Notes: generated by a model not told the origin, from the letters alone. DNA of 9,810 nt from Parvibaculum sp. (GCA_014359855.1 JACIYQ010000031.1:1-9810), one strand, 5' to 3'; counted from the first letter of the stretch, positions 1 through 6,157 are shown. Program-made: numbers and translations.

Positions 1-1
1 C

Positions 2-727
2 GAGATGGCGCGCACCTTTCGCACGCTGATGCAGAGCATCGCCTCGCCGGTCATCTCGACCTCGCTCTATTTCGTGGTCTTCGGCGCGGCCATCGGCTCG
101 CGCATCCAGGAAGTCGACGGCATCTCCTATGGCGCCTTCATCATTCCGGGCCTGATCATGCTCTCGCTTCTCACCGAGAGCATTTCCAACGCCTCCTTCG
201 GCATCTATATGCCGAAATGGTCGGGCACCATCTTCGAAATCCTCTCGGCGCCGATCTCCGGTGTCGAAACCGTCATCGGCTATGTCGGCGCGGCGGCCAC
301 GAAGTCGCTCATCCTCGGCGTTCTCATCCTCATCACGGCGCGCTTCTTCGTCGATTACGAGATCCAGCATCCTTTCTGGATGGCCGCCTTCCTGCTCCTC
401 ACCGCGCTCACCTTCTCGATGTTCGGCTTCATTCTCGGCATCTGGGCCGACAGTTTCGAACGCCTGCAGATCGTGCCCATGCTGATCGTCATGCCGCTCA
501 CTTTCCTGGGTGGCAGCTTCTATTCGATCACCATGCTCCCGCCCTTCTGGCAGAAGGTGACGCTGTTCAATCCGGTGGTCTATCTCGTCTCCGGCTTCCG
601 CTGGAGCTTCTACGGCTCGTCCGATGTCGGCATCGAACTGAGCCTCCTCGCCATCTTCGGCTTCCTCATCCTCTGCACCGGCACCATCTGGTACATCTTC
701 CGCACGGGGTATCGGTTGAAGGTATGA
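2..727 (+). CDS. ABC-2 type transporter permease, 5' end outside window
   Basis: This is the membrane-spanning subunit of an ABC exporter of the ABC-2 (NodJ/YadH-like) family, which works with a separate ATPase subunit, presumably encoded just upstream. About 241 residues are visible. Hydrophobic segments lie around residues 15-35, 45-65, 95-115, 125-148, 158-178 and 210-232. The region with FLGGSFYSITMLPPFWQ followed by FNPVVYLVSGFRW is the conserved signature before the last helix. The frame is open to the window edge, and the codon before the first ATG (position 5) encodes Glu in what looks like the usual amphipathic lead-in (EMARTFRTL). The true start is therefore probably further upstream and ATG 5 is internal. 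The frame ends at TGA 725-727. Substrate cannot be predicted. Family call is firm. Confidence 0.9.
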   Translation, partial: EMARTFRTLMQSIASPVISTSLYFVVFGAAIGSRIQEVDGISYGAFIIPGLIMLSLLTESISNASFGIYMPKWSGTIFEILSAPISGVETVIGYVGAAATKSLILGVLILITARFFVDYEIQHPFWMAAFLLLTALTFSMFGFILGIWADSFERLQIVPMLIVMPLTFLGGSFYSITMLPPFWQKVTLFNPVVYLVSGFRWSFYGSSDVGIELSLLAIFGFLILCTGTIWYIFRTGYRLKV

Positions 728-742
728 GACCTGCCCCTCTCC

Positions 743-853
743 GTCATTGCGAGGAGCGGCGAAGCCGCGACGCGGCAATCCATCGGGCTTCACCGCACTC
801 CGCAACGCCCAATGGATCGCCAAGGCCGCCTGACGGTGGCCTCACGATGACGA
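743..853. repeat. Intergenic palindromic repeat cluster (GTCATTGCGAGG type)
   Basis: The stretch begins GTCATTGCGAGGAG (743-756), forms a small hairpin GCGGC-GAA-GCCGC (756-768) nested inside arms ATTGC (746-750) and GCAAT (775-779), and ends GCAATCCAT (775-783). A second, degenerate half in opposite orientation follows at about 811-853 (AATGGATCGCC... with the imperfect stem GGCCGCC-TGACG-GTGGCC). From memory, this is the style of short mosaic repeat scattered between genes in many alphaproteobacteria. It lies 16 bp after the permease stop and may protect or end that transcript, but no T-run follows, so I do not call it a terminator. Confidence 0.6.
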
Positions 854-865
854 CGTTGATATTTT

Positions 866-927
866 CGGAATGACATCGCCTCACCCTCGGTGTCACCCCG
901 GCACTCGTTGCCGGGGCCCAATCCACG
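866..927. repeat. Second intergenic palindromic repeat (TGTCACCCCGG type)
   Basis: CGGAATGACA (866-875) and TGTCACCCCG (891-900) are two halves of the same repeat family placed outward. The right half forms a perfect hairpin CCCCGGCA (896-903) / TGCCGGGG (909-916) with a five-base loop and ends with CAATCCA (919-925). The same TGTCA + CCGGC + GCCGG + TCCA plan occurs twice more at 2233-2326. The element directly borders the gene remnant that starts at about 943. Confidence 0.6.
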
Positions 928-942
928 TTGCCGCAAGGATGA

Positions 943-1164
943 AGCCTGTCGCTTCAAGCGGCGCCGGTCATAGAGACAGACACAGAACACCTCCAGCTAC
1001 TCCACGATCTTATCGATCACACTCTGAAATACGTCGAAGCTGCTATCGCTAACGCCCTACCGAGACTATTTGGAACAGTGAATCGGATGTCTGCAGATGA
1101 GTTGTCTGCGTTGGAAGACGTTATCTATGAGAAGCCGAATTTGTCAGTGATAGAGAAGAAATAG
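943..1164 (+). pseudogene. Probable remnant: C-terminal part of an unrecognised, AT-richer gene
   Basis: After a TGA at 940-942 the frame stays open for 73 codons to TAG 1162-1164. From about position 972 the translation looks like genuine protein: IETDTEHLQLLHDLIDH, then TLKYVEAAIANALPRLFG, MSADELSALEDVIYE and a charged tail ending IEKK, mostly predicted amphipathic helix. Codons such as ATA, ACA, CTA, AGA and GGA are common here and rare in the neighbouring genes, and base composition is visibly less GC-rich. The only ATG (1087) comes late and has no ribosome binding site. The palindromic repeat at 866-927 sits where the missing 5' part should be. I therefore read it as a foreign gene truncated at its 5' end. 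A start at a non-standard codon (CTG 946 or GTG 1078) cannot be excluded. Function unknown. Confidence 0.4.
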
Positions 1165-1173
1165 CGGCCTTCC

Positions 1174-2211
1174 TCACCCCCACCTCACCCACCTCCCGTG
1201 AAAATCCGCGCGGCCGAGTTCCTCGTCCGTGCCCTCCGGCCACATCCGAAGCCTTACGCAAGCCGACATCGCGTCCTTCGCGTCCGCCTCGACCGATATC
1301 CAGGCGAGCGGCGCATCCTTCGTCGCAACGGCGCCCGCCCGTTCCATCGCGGTCTCGATCCGCGCCTGCGTCTCGCGGGGCATGTACTGCCACATGATCG
1401 TGTGCATCAGCACGCGCGCCCTGCTCTCCACGCCCGGCGCGGCGAATTCGCGCTCGACCCATTCGGCCGCATCCGCCCGTTCGACCTTCACCCCCATGTG
1501 GGCCGTCTCCCTGAGCGCCGCCTCGATCCGTGCCAGCCGCGCCGTCTGGTCCGGCCATATGTAGGAGAGCAGCCGCTCGCGCTGCCCCTCATCCGACGCA
1601 TCGAGCGGGTTCAGGTCCGAACCCTTGCGCGAGGCGACGTGCAGTTCCGCATCGAGCGGCGGCAGCGCGCCCTGCCATTCCGAGACGATCTTCACCGGGC
1701 TCGCCGCATCACCCCAACGCGCCGACCCGAGCTCATAGGCATATGCATCGAAACCGAGATTGAGGCCCGCGCTCGCGCCGATCTCATATACGTCGAGCGG
1801 AAGCCCGGTCCGCTTCGCGATGTGCAGCACCGCGCCCAGGATCGCACTCGACCGCGAGACCTCGTTCGTCTGCGGCGCGCTGTCGAGGAAGCCCGTCAGG
1901 AAATCGTCATGGCCTGCGATCGCCGCTTCGAGCGCGCGCCACAGCGCCCCGTCATCCACTTCGTTCGGCGGATAGGCGGCAACGAGTTCCGATACGCCCC
2001 GCCGCTTCAGCGCATGAAAACCGCCCGCCGCGCGCAGCGGCAGCGCATCGCTGTCGGGCCTGCCCTGCCAGCCGAGCACGCGCGCGCCGAAACGCGACGT
2101 GCCGTTTAGCCGCTCGCCGAGAAGGCGGCAGACGCGCGAGGTAAAAGGCGAACCCAGCGCCTCGCAGGCAAGCGCCTGCCTCTGGAAGTCGTCGCGGATG
2201 CGGTCGGACAT
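1174..2211 (-). CDS. DUF2332 family protein, possibly methyltransferase-like
   Basis: A 345-residue cytoplasmic protein matching the DUF2332 family in both length and motif order. It has LRAAGGFHALKRRG (residues 59-72), the QTNEVSRSSAIL block (114-125), the hallmark EIGASAGLNLGFD (143-155), a conserved SDLNPLDASDEGQRERLLSYIWPDQ stretch near 190-215, and MHTIMWQYMP near the C terminus. The family has no experimentally fixed function that I know of. The EIGASAGLNL motif resembles the glycine-rich S-adenosylmethionine loop of class I methyltransferases (E/DxGxGxG-like), so a methyltransferase-type fold is a reasonable inference but not shown. The start is ATG 2211, with AGGAAAA at 2216-2222. It lies downstream of and in the same direction as the citrate synthase at 2352-3503, 140 bp apart and separated by a double hairpin, so read-through or an own promoter are both possible. 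Confidence 0.85.
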   Translation of the reverse strand: MSDRIRDDFQRQALACEALGSPFTSRVCRLLGERLNGTSRFGARVLGWQGRPDSDALPLRAAGGFHALKRRGVSELVAAYPPNEVDDGALWRALEAAIAGHDDFLTGFLDSAPQTNEVSRSSAILGAVLHIAKRTGLPLDVYEIGASAGLNLGFDAYAYELGSARWGDAASPVKIVSEWQGALPPLDAELHVASRKGSDLNPLDASDEGQRERLLSYIWPDQTARLARIEAALRETAHMGVKVERADAAEWVEREFAAPGVESRARVLMHTIMWQYMPRETQARIETAMERAGAVATKDAPLAWISVEADAKDAMSACVRLRMWPEGTDEELGRADFHGRWVRWG

Positions 2212-2215
2212 TTTG

Positions 2216-2222
2216 TTTTCCT
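2216..2222 (-). promoter_or_regulatory. Ribosome binding site of the DUF2332 gene
   Basis: AGGAAAA on the minus strand, about 4 bases before ATG 2211. It supports this start over in-frame alternatives. Confidence 0.6.
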
Positions 2223-2232
2223 AAACAACATG

Positions 2233-2326
2233 TGTCATTCCGGCGAAAGCCGGAATCCATGGGCGGTCCATTCGGATGCCGTGTCCACCGAACCGCTCAT
2301 GGACCCCGGCTTTCGCCGGGGTGACA
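2233..2326. repeat. Twin-hairpin inverted repeat between citrate synthase and DUF2332 genes
   Basis: Two 29-bp arms (2233-2261 and 2298-2326) are inverted copies matching at 25 of 29 positions and in exact register. Each arm is itself a hairpin: ATTCCGGC (2237-2244) / GCCGGAAT (2249-2256) with loop GAAA, and ACCCCGGC (2303-2310) / GCCGGGGT (2315-2322) with loop TTTC on the plus strand, GAAA on the minus strand. The four differences between the arms are TT/AA against CC/GG at positions that pair with each other inside each hairpin, so both hairpins are preserved. The transcript of the flanking minus-strand genes passes through the element; no T-run follows on that strand, so it is not an intrinsic terminator for them. 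A plausible role is mRNA end protection, or simply a dispersed repeat. Confidence 0.75.
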
Positions 2327-2351
2327 TTTCTTTTTTTCCTTATACGGACTT

Positions 2352-3503
2352 TTATGCCGCCGCCTCGCCTTCCGGCCAGTCGCCGACATAGGAAGACTGC
2401 GGGCGGATGAGCCTGCCGACGCGCTCCTGCTCCATGACATGGGCCGTCCAGCCCGCGATCCGCGCCATCGCGAAGACGCTCGTCACCGCGTCGCGCGGGA
2501 TGCCCAGCGCTTCCAGCAGCACCGCCGCGTAATATTCCATGTTGGTATCGATGCGGTGGCCGGGCTTCGCCGCGCGGAGCGCCTTCAGCGCCGCGGTTTC
2601 CACCTCGCGCGCGAAGCGCACGCGCTCGTTTCCATTGGTCAGGATCGCCACCGCCTTGTTGAAGACATCCGCCCTCGGGTCGCGCACGCGGTAAACACGG
2701 TGGCCGAAGCCCATGAGCCGCGCGCCGCCGGCGATTTCCTTCTCCAGCCAGGGCTCGATGTTTTCGCGGTCGCCGATCTCGTCCAGCATGTCGAGCACGG
2801 GACCGGGCGCGCCGCCGTGAAGCGGACCCTTCAGCGCGCAGAGTGCGCCGGCCACCGCCGAGATCGTGCCCGCCCTTGTGGAGGCGATCACGCGGGCCGT
2901 GAAGGTGGAGGCGTTCATGCCGTGATCCGCGACCGTCACCAGATAGGCGTTGAGGGCCTCCACCTCCGCGGCGGAGGGGGCCTCATCCCTCAGCATGCGG
3001 AGGAAGTCTTCGGCGTGACCGGCCCGGGCGTCCGGCGCGACCGGGGATTTCCCCGCCTCCGCGCGGACGAGCGCCGCGGTCATCACCGCCGCCGCTCCGA
3101 GGGCGCGGATATGGGCGGGGATATCCCGGTCCGCCGCGTGCCTGTCCGGCTCGTCGGCCAGCATCGACAATCCGGTGCGGAGACCTTCCGTGACAGTTCG
3201 GTGACATTTCGATGACAGTAGCGCCGGGATATACTCGTATGCCACCTCGCGCGCCCGTCCGAGCGCCTCGCGGACCTCCGCCTCCGAGGGAGCCGGGTCG
3301 AGCCCCGCCGCCCTCCAGAGGGCTGCCGCCGCGCCTTCGAAATCATGAGCCTTTACAAGATCTTCGACCTCGTAGCCCGCCACGATCAGGCGCCCCGCCT
3401 CGCCGTCCACATGGCTCAGCGCCGTCTCCGCCGCCACCACATTGTCGAGGCCGCTCGCGCTCACGCGGGGTGTTTCGCTCTTCAGCGTCACGTTGCCTGA
3501 CAT
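2352..3503 (-). CDS. Citrate synthase / 2-methylcitrate synthase family enzyme
   Basis: A 383-residue cytoplasmic enzyme of the citrate synthase family, which condenses acetyl-CoA (or propionyl-CoA) with oxaloacetate. The N-terminal SHVDGEAGRLIVAGYEVEDL block (residues 30-49) is typical of the short, Gram-positive/methylcitrate-type enzymes. Ligand and catalytic sites visible are VADHGMNAS (His194), GPLHGG (His229, the catalytic His of E. coli position 264) and MGFGHRVYRVRDPRAD (His268, position 305). The C terminus has RIAGWTAHVMEQ and RPQSSYVG. Where most members have the catalytic Asp (NVDF, E. coli 362) this protein has TNMEYY, i.e. Glu323. The same frame could start at ATG 3548, but ATG 3503 has a strong AAGGAG seven bases upstream and gives the normal family N terminus, so I use it. 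It is transcribed divergently from a second, HTH-bearing citrate synthase. Exact substrate is not determinable by eye. Confidence 0.9.
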   Translation of the reverse strand: MSGNVTLKSETPRVSASGLDNVVAAETALSHVDGEAGRLIVAGYEVEDLVKAHDFEGAAAALWRAAGLDPAPSEAEVREALGRAREVAYEYIPALLSSKCHRTVTEGLRTGLSMLADEPDRHAADRDIPAHIRALGAAAVMTAALVRAEAGKSPVAPDARAGHAEDFLRMLRDEAPSAAEVEALNAYLVTVADHGMNASTFTARVIASTRAGTISAVAGALCALKGPLHGGAPGPVLDMLDEIGDRENIEPWLEKEIAGGARLMGFGHRVYRVRDPRADVFNKAVAILTNGNERVRFAREVETAALKALRAAKPGHRIDTNMEYYAAVLLEALGIPRDAVTSVFAMARIAGWTAHVMEQERVGRLIRPQSSYVGDWPEGEAAA

Positions 3504-3510
3504 TTCATGT

Positions 3511-3516
3511 CTCCTT
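3511..3516 (-). promoter_or_regulatory. Ribosome binding site deciding the citrate synthase start
   Basis: AAGGAG on the minus strand, 7 bases before ATG 3503. It favours this start over the upstream in-frame ATGs at 3548 and 3521. Confidence 0.8.
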
Positions 3517-3574
3517 TTCATCGGGCACGGAAAATCGAGCCTTTCCAATGGGTTGGCGGTTCGTTCCCGGCGCT

Positions 3575-3596
3575 GGCCCCGCGCGATGCGGGGGCC
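3575..3596 (-). other. GC-rich dyad in the citrate synthase 5' leader
   Basis: GGCCCCGC (3575-3582) and GCGGGGGCC (3588-3596) form a strong stem with one bulged base. If transcription starts from the divergent promoter near 3620, this stem lies in the roughly 115-base untranslated leader of the minus-strand citrate synthase. On that strand an AAGGAGG (3597-3603) precedes the stem but no start codon follows at the right distance. A leader-level control is possible but not demonstrated; no known riboswitch is recognised. Confidence 0.3.
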
Positions 3597-3622
3597 TCCT
3601 TGCCCTTCAAGCTGGAGACAGG

Positions 3623-3656
3623 TTGATTATTGGTCAATCTTGATTAAGATAATCAA
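3623..3656. promoter_or_regulatory. Symmetric divergent promoter and probable operator, MerR-like 19-bp spacing
   Basis: In an otherwise GC-rich region an AT-rich perfect inverted repeat TTGATTAT (3623-3630) / ATAATCAA (3649-3656) encloses an inner dyad AATC-TT-GATT (3636-3645). On the plus strand TTGATT (3623-3628) and GATAAT (3648-3653) are 19 bp apart; on the minus strand TTGATT (3656-3651) and AATAAT (3631-3626) are also 19 bp apart. Overlong 19-20 bp spacers with the operator between the boxes are the hallmark of MerR-regulated promoters. Transcription rightward would start near 3660, about 17 bases before the HTH-citrate synthase; leftward it would start near 3620 and serve the plain citrate synthase. 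The likely binder is the HTH domain of the right-hand gene. Boxes are seen; regulation is inferred. Confidence 0.55.
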
Positions 3657-3676
3657 TATATAGAAAAGAGCGCGCC

Positions 3677-4897
3677 ATGGCCGAAAATCCCGAGAATCTC
3701 TACCTTTCCGCGCGTGAGGCCGCGGCCGAGCTCGGCATCTCGCTCCCCACCCTCTACGCCTATGTAAGCCGCGATCTCATCCGCTCCGAACCTGTGCCGG
3801 AGAGCCGCGCCAAGCGCTACCGCGCGGAGGATGTGCGCGCCCTCAAGCGACGAAGATCGTCGGAAAATCAAGAGGTTAGCGGCGCGCCGGGCACGCTCAG
3901 CTTCGGCCAGCCTGTGCTCGATTCTGCGATCACGCTGATCGCGGACGGGCGTCTCCACTATCGCGGTTCCGATGCGACGGCGCTCGCCAGGAGTTCGAGC
4001 CTCGAGCAGGTCGCCGCCCTTCTCTGGGGGTGCCGGGACTTTCAGCCCTTCACGAAAGACGCCGTCTTCCATCCTTCCGGGCGTCTCGCGGCGCTTGCCG
4101 CCTCGCTTTCGCTGGTGCCCCGCATCGAGCGCTGCCTGTCGCTCCTACCACAGGCAGCGTTGGAGGATGCCGCCGTCTACAACATGACGGATCGAGGCTT
4201 CGCCGCCACGGGTGCGCGCCTCCTTCGCTATGTCGCCGCCGTCATCTCGGGCGAGACCCCGAGCGACAAGCCGGTTCATGAAGTCCTGACCCGTGCGCTC
4301 ACGCAAGGCGAGAAGCCCGCTTCCGAACTCATCCGCGCGGCCCTCGTCCTCTCCGCAGATCATGAGCTCAATGCGTCCGCCTTCACGGTACGTTGCGTTG
4401 CGGGTACGGGTGCGACGCTTTATGGCGCGGTGCAGGCAGGAATATGCGCCGCGCAGGGGCCGCGCCATGGCGGATTGTCGGGGCGCGTCGAAGGTCTGCT
4501 CCTCGACATGGCGAACCGTCAGGACGTGGAAGATGCGGTACTTCAAAGACTTAAGGACAACGACCCGGTGCCTGGCTTCAGCCATCCGCTCTATCCGGAC
4601 GGCGATCCGCGCGCGGCGGCGCTGCTCGCGATGGTCGCGGAGAAGTATGGCGACGATGCCAATTTCGCGCGTGCCGAGCGCGTCGTCCGCGTCATGGAGG
4701 AGGCCGGCGGCCTCAAGCCCAATATCGATTTCGCGATCGCGACCGTTGGCGCCGTGCTGCACCTGCCGCGAGGGGCCGGGCTCAGCATGTTCGTGCTCGG
4801 CCGCACCGCAGGCTGGATCGGACATGCCATGGAACAATACCGTACAGGCCTGATGATCCGTCCACGCGCACGCTATACCGGCGAAACCCCGCGCTAG
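3677..4897 (+). CDS. Citrate synthase family protein with N-terminal helix-turn-helix
   Basis: A 406-residue fusion. Residues 8-57 form a MerR/excisionase-type DNA-binding helix-turn-helix (LSAREAAAELGISLPTLYAY, then SRAKRYRAEDVRALKRR). After a charged linker (58-72) comes a citrate synthase fold, about 73-400. Active-site positions are all present: SADHELNAS (His229), GPRHGG (His264), PGFSHPLYPDGDPRA (His303) and PNIDF (Asp351), followed by GRTAGWIGHAMEQ and the C-terminal RPRARYTG. It may therefore still be an enzyme, or may use the fold to sense oxaloacetate, an acyl-CoA or citrate and act as a transcription factor; the HTH favours a regulatory role. ATG 3677 has a modest AAAGAG upstream (3665-3670) and starts just before the HTH. 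It is divergent from the plain citrate synthase across 173 bp containing a palindromic promoter. Its TAG stop overlaps the stop of the convergent histidine kinase. Architecture call firm; function inferred. Confidence 0.88.
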   Translation: MAENPENLYLSAREAAAELGISLPTLYAYVSRDLIRSEPVPESRAKRYRAEDVRALKRRRSSENQEVSGAPGTLSFGQPVLDSAITLIADGRLHYRGSDATALARSSSLEQVAALLWGCRDFQPFTKDAVFHPSGRLAALAASLSLVPRIERCLSLLPQAALEDAAVYNMTDRGFAATGARLLRYVAAVISGETPSDKPVHEVLTRALTQGEKPASELIRAALVLSADHELNASAFTVRCVAGTGATLYGAVQAGICAAQGPRHGGLSGRVEGLLLDMANRQDVEDAVLQRLKDNDPVPGFSHPLYPDGDPRAAALLAMVAEKYGDDANFARAERVVRVMEEAGGLKPNIDFAIATVGAVLHLPRGAGLSMFVLGRTAGWIGHAMEQYRTGLMIRPRARYTGETPR

Positions 4898-6096
4898 ATT
4901 GCGCTTCGCCGCGCCGGCGCTTCCGTCACGATGCGCGAGGATGGCAGCAGGGCATGGGCTTTCGTTCCCTTGCCAAGCTCGCTTTCGAGCCAGAGACGGC
5001 CGCCATGCGCTTCGACCATCGCCTTGGTGAGCGCGAGGCCGAGCCCCGTGCCCGAACGCGTGCGGGTGAAGGAGTTTTCGACCTGCTCAAAGGCTTCGAG
5101 AACCTTCTCAAGCTTCTCGGCGGGGATGCCGATCCCCGTATCCTCGACCGTCAGCAACATACCCTCCACGCCGCATCCGTCGTCCGGTCCACAGACGCAA
5201 ACCGAAAGCGTCACCGTTCCCCCGGCCGGAGTGTATTTGATCGCGTTCGAGAGAAGATTGATCAGAACACGGCGGATCTGCTGTTGATCCGCGTAAATCG
5301 GCGGCAGTCCTTCCGCGAGCGTCACGCGAAGCTGCAACTCCGCGTCCGCGATCGACGGGCGAAGCATACGCAGCACGTCCAATCCGACGTCCATTGGAAA
5401 GAACACACTCTCGCGCAGTTCGACGTGGCCGGATTCGATCTTCGCCATGTCGAGCAGCTCGTTGATCATGTTCAAAAGATGGACACCGCTCTTGTGGATG
5501 TCCTCGACATATTCCTGGTAGCGCGGAGGCTGCACCTCGCCCAGCGTTCTCAGCCGCATCAGGTCCGCAAAGCCGATAATGGCGTTCAGAGGCGTGCGCA
5601 GCTCATGGCTCATGCTTGCAAGAAACTGCGTCTTGCTGGCGCTTGCCGCTTCGGCGCGGCGGGTTTGTTCTTCGAGAGCGGTCGCACGCGCGGTCGCCAG
5701 GTCAGCCATCACCATCATCAGCCGGGCCGCATCGCCGATGCCGGCATAGGTTCCGTTTTCGGTCACCACGAACGGCCGCATGCGCATGTCTCCGAATGCG
5801 TTTCGTGCGCGCGTGTTGATCGTTTCGCAACTCGTGCCGGCGTCGACGATCAGAACATCGCGCTCCATAAGCATCGCAACCGGCCGCTTTCCATACAGCT
5901 CGGCGCCATACATGCGGGCATAGGTAATGAGAAAGTTCTTGCGGCTGACGAGACCGACAGGACGTCCATTCCGCACGACAGGGATGCTCCGTGTTTCCGG
6001 CTCCGACAGGAGGCGGTCGAATACGGACGCACAGGCCGTATCGGGCGAGACGGGAATCACGTGGATGGCAAGGTCGCGCGCGGCAGGAGGTGTCAT
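4894..6096 (-). CDS. Soluble sensor histidine kinase with N-terminal CBS domain pair
   Basis: A 400-residue two-component kinase lacking any membrane segment or signal peptide. Residues about 8-130 form two CBS-like halves (SIPVVRNGRPVGLVSRKNF at 37-55; YGKRPVAMLME at 68-78 leading to FVVTENGTYAGIGD at 109-122), a ligand-sensing module, often for adenine nucleotides. A helical linker follows, then the HisKA domain with the phosphoacceptor in SMSHELRTPLN (His164) and the ATPase domain with N box NLLSN (280-284), G1 DTGIG (319-323), F box FEQVE (336-340) and G2 GTGLG (349-353). All kinase motifs are intact. The DHp region resembles alphaproteobacterial DivJ/PleC-type kinases. A CVCGPDDGC segment (Cys300, 302, 308) is an odd insertion between strands. 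No response regulator is in the window, so it is an orphan kinase. ATG 6096 is the first ATG after an in-frame TAG and has no clear ribosome binding site. Confidence 0.9.
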   Translation of the reverse strand: MTPPAARDLAIHVIPVSPDTACASVFDRLLSEPETRSIPVVRNGRPVGLVSRKNFLITYARMYGAELYGKRPVAMLMERDVLIVDAGTSCETINTRARNAFGDMRMRPFVVTENGTYAGIGDAARLMMVMADLATARATALEEQTRRAEAASASKTQFLASMSHELRTPLNAIIGFADLMRLRTLGEVQPPRYQEYVEDIHKSGVHLLNMINELLDMAKIESGHVELRESVFFPMDVGLDVLRMLRPSIADAELQLRVTLAEGLPPIYADQQQIRRVLINLLSNAIKYTPAGGTVTLSVCVCGPDDGCGVEGMLLTVEDTGIGIPAEKLEKVLEAFEQVENSFTRTRSGTGLGLALTKAMVEAHGGRLWLESELGKGTKAHALLPSSRIVTEAPARRSAI

Positions 6097-6157
6097 GCAA
6101 ATACCGGAACTGGCGAGCTACAGAAATCGCGGCTTCACTTATCGGAGAGAGGCGATT

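Noticed and set aside
743..927. CRISPR array or integration site in the repeat-rich gap after the permease
   Set aside because: The repeats are inverted, few, and not regularly spaced with unique spacers; no tRNA, integrase or cas gene is present.
1198..2109. Plus-strand open frame (303 codons) opposite the DUF2332 gene
   Set aside because: Arg/His/Pro-rich shadow; the minus-strand frame has clear family motifs and a ribosome binding site.
2303..2340. Hairpin followed by a T-run on the plus strand, looking like an intrinsic terminator
   Set aside because: No plus-strand gene ends here. The flanking genes run on the minus strand, where the tail is A-rich, and the hairpin belongs to the repeat element. 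It could only stop antisense transcription.
2439..3215. Plus-strand open frame (258 codons) opposite the citrate synthase
   Set aside because: Shadow of a GC-rich coding region; the minus strand encodes all citrate synthase sites.
3504..3548. N-terminal extension of the citrate synthase from ATG 3548
   Set aside because: The added 15 residues do not fit the family, the upstream ATGs have no good ribosome binding site, and AAGGAG sits correctly for ATG 3503.
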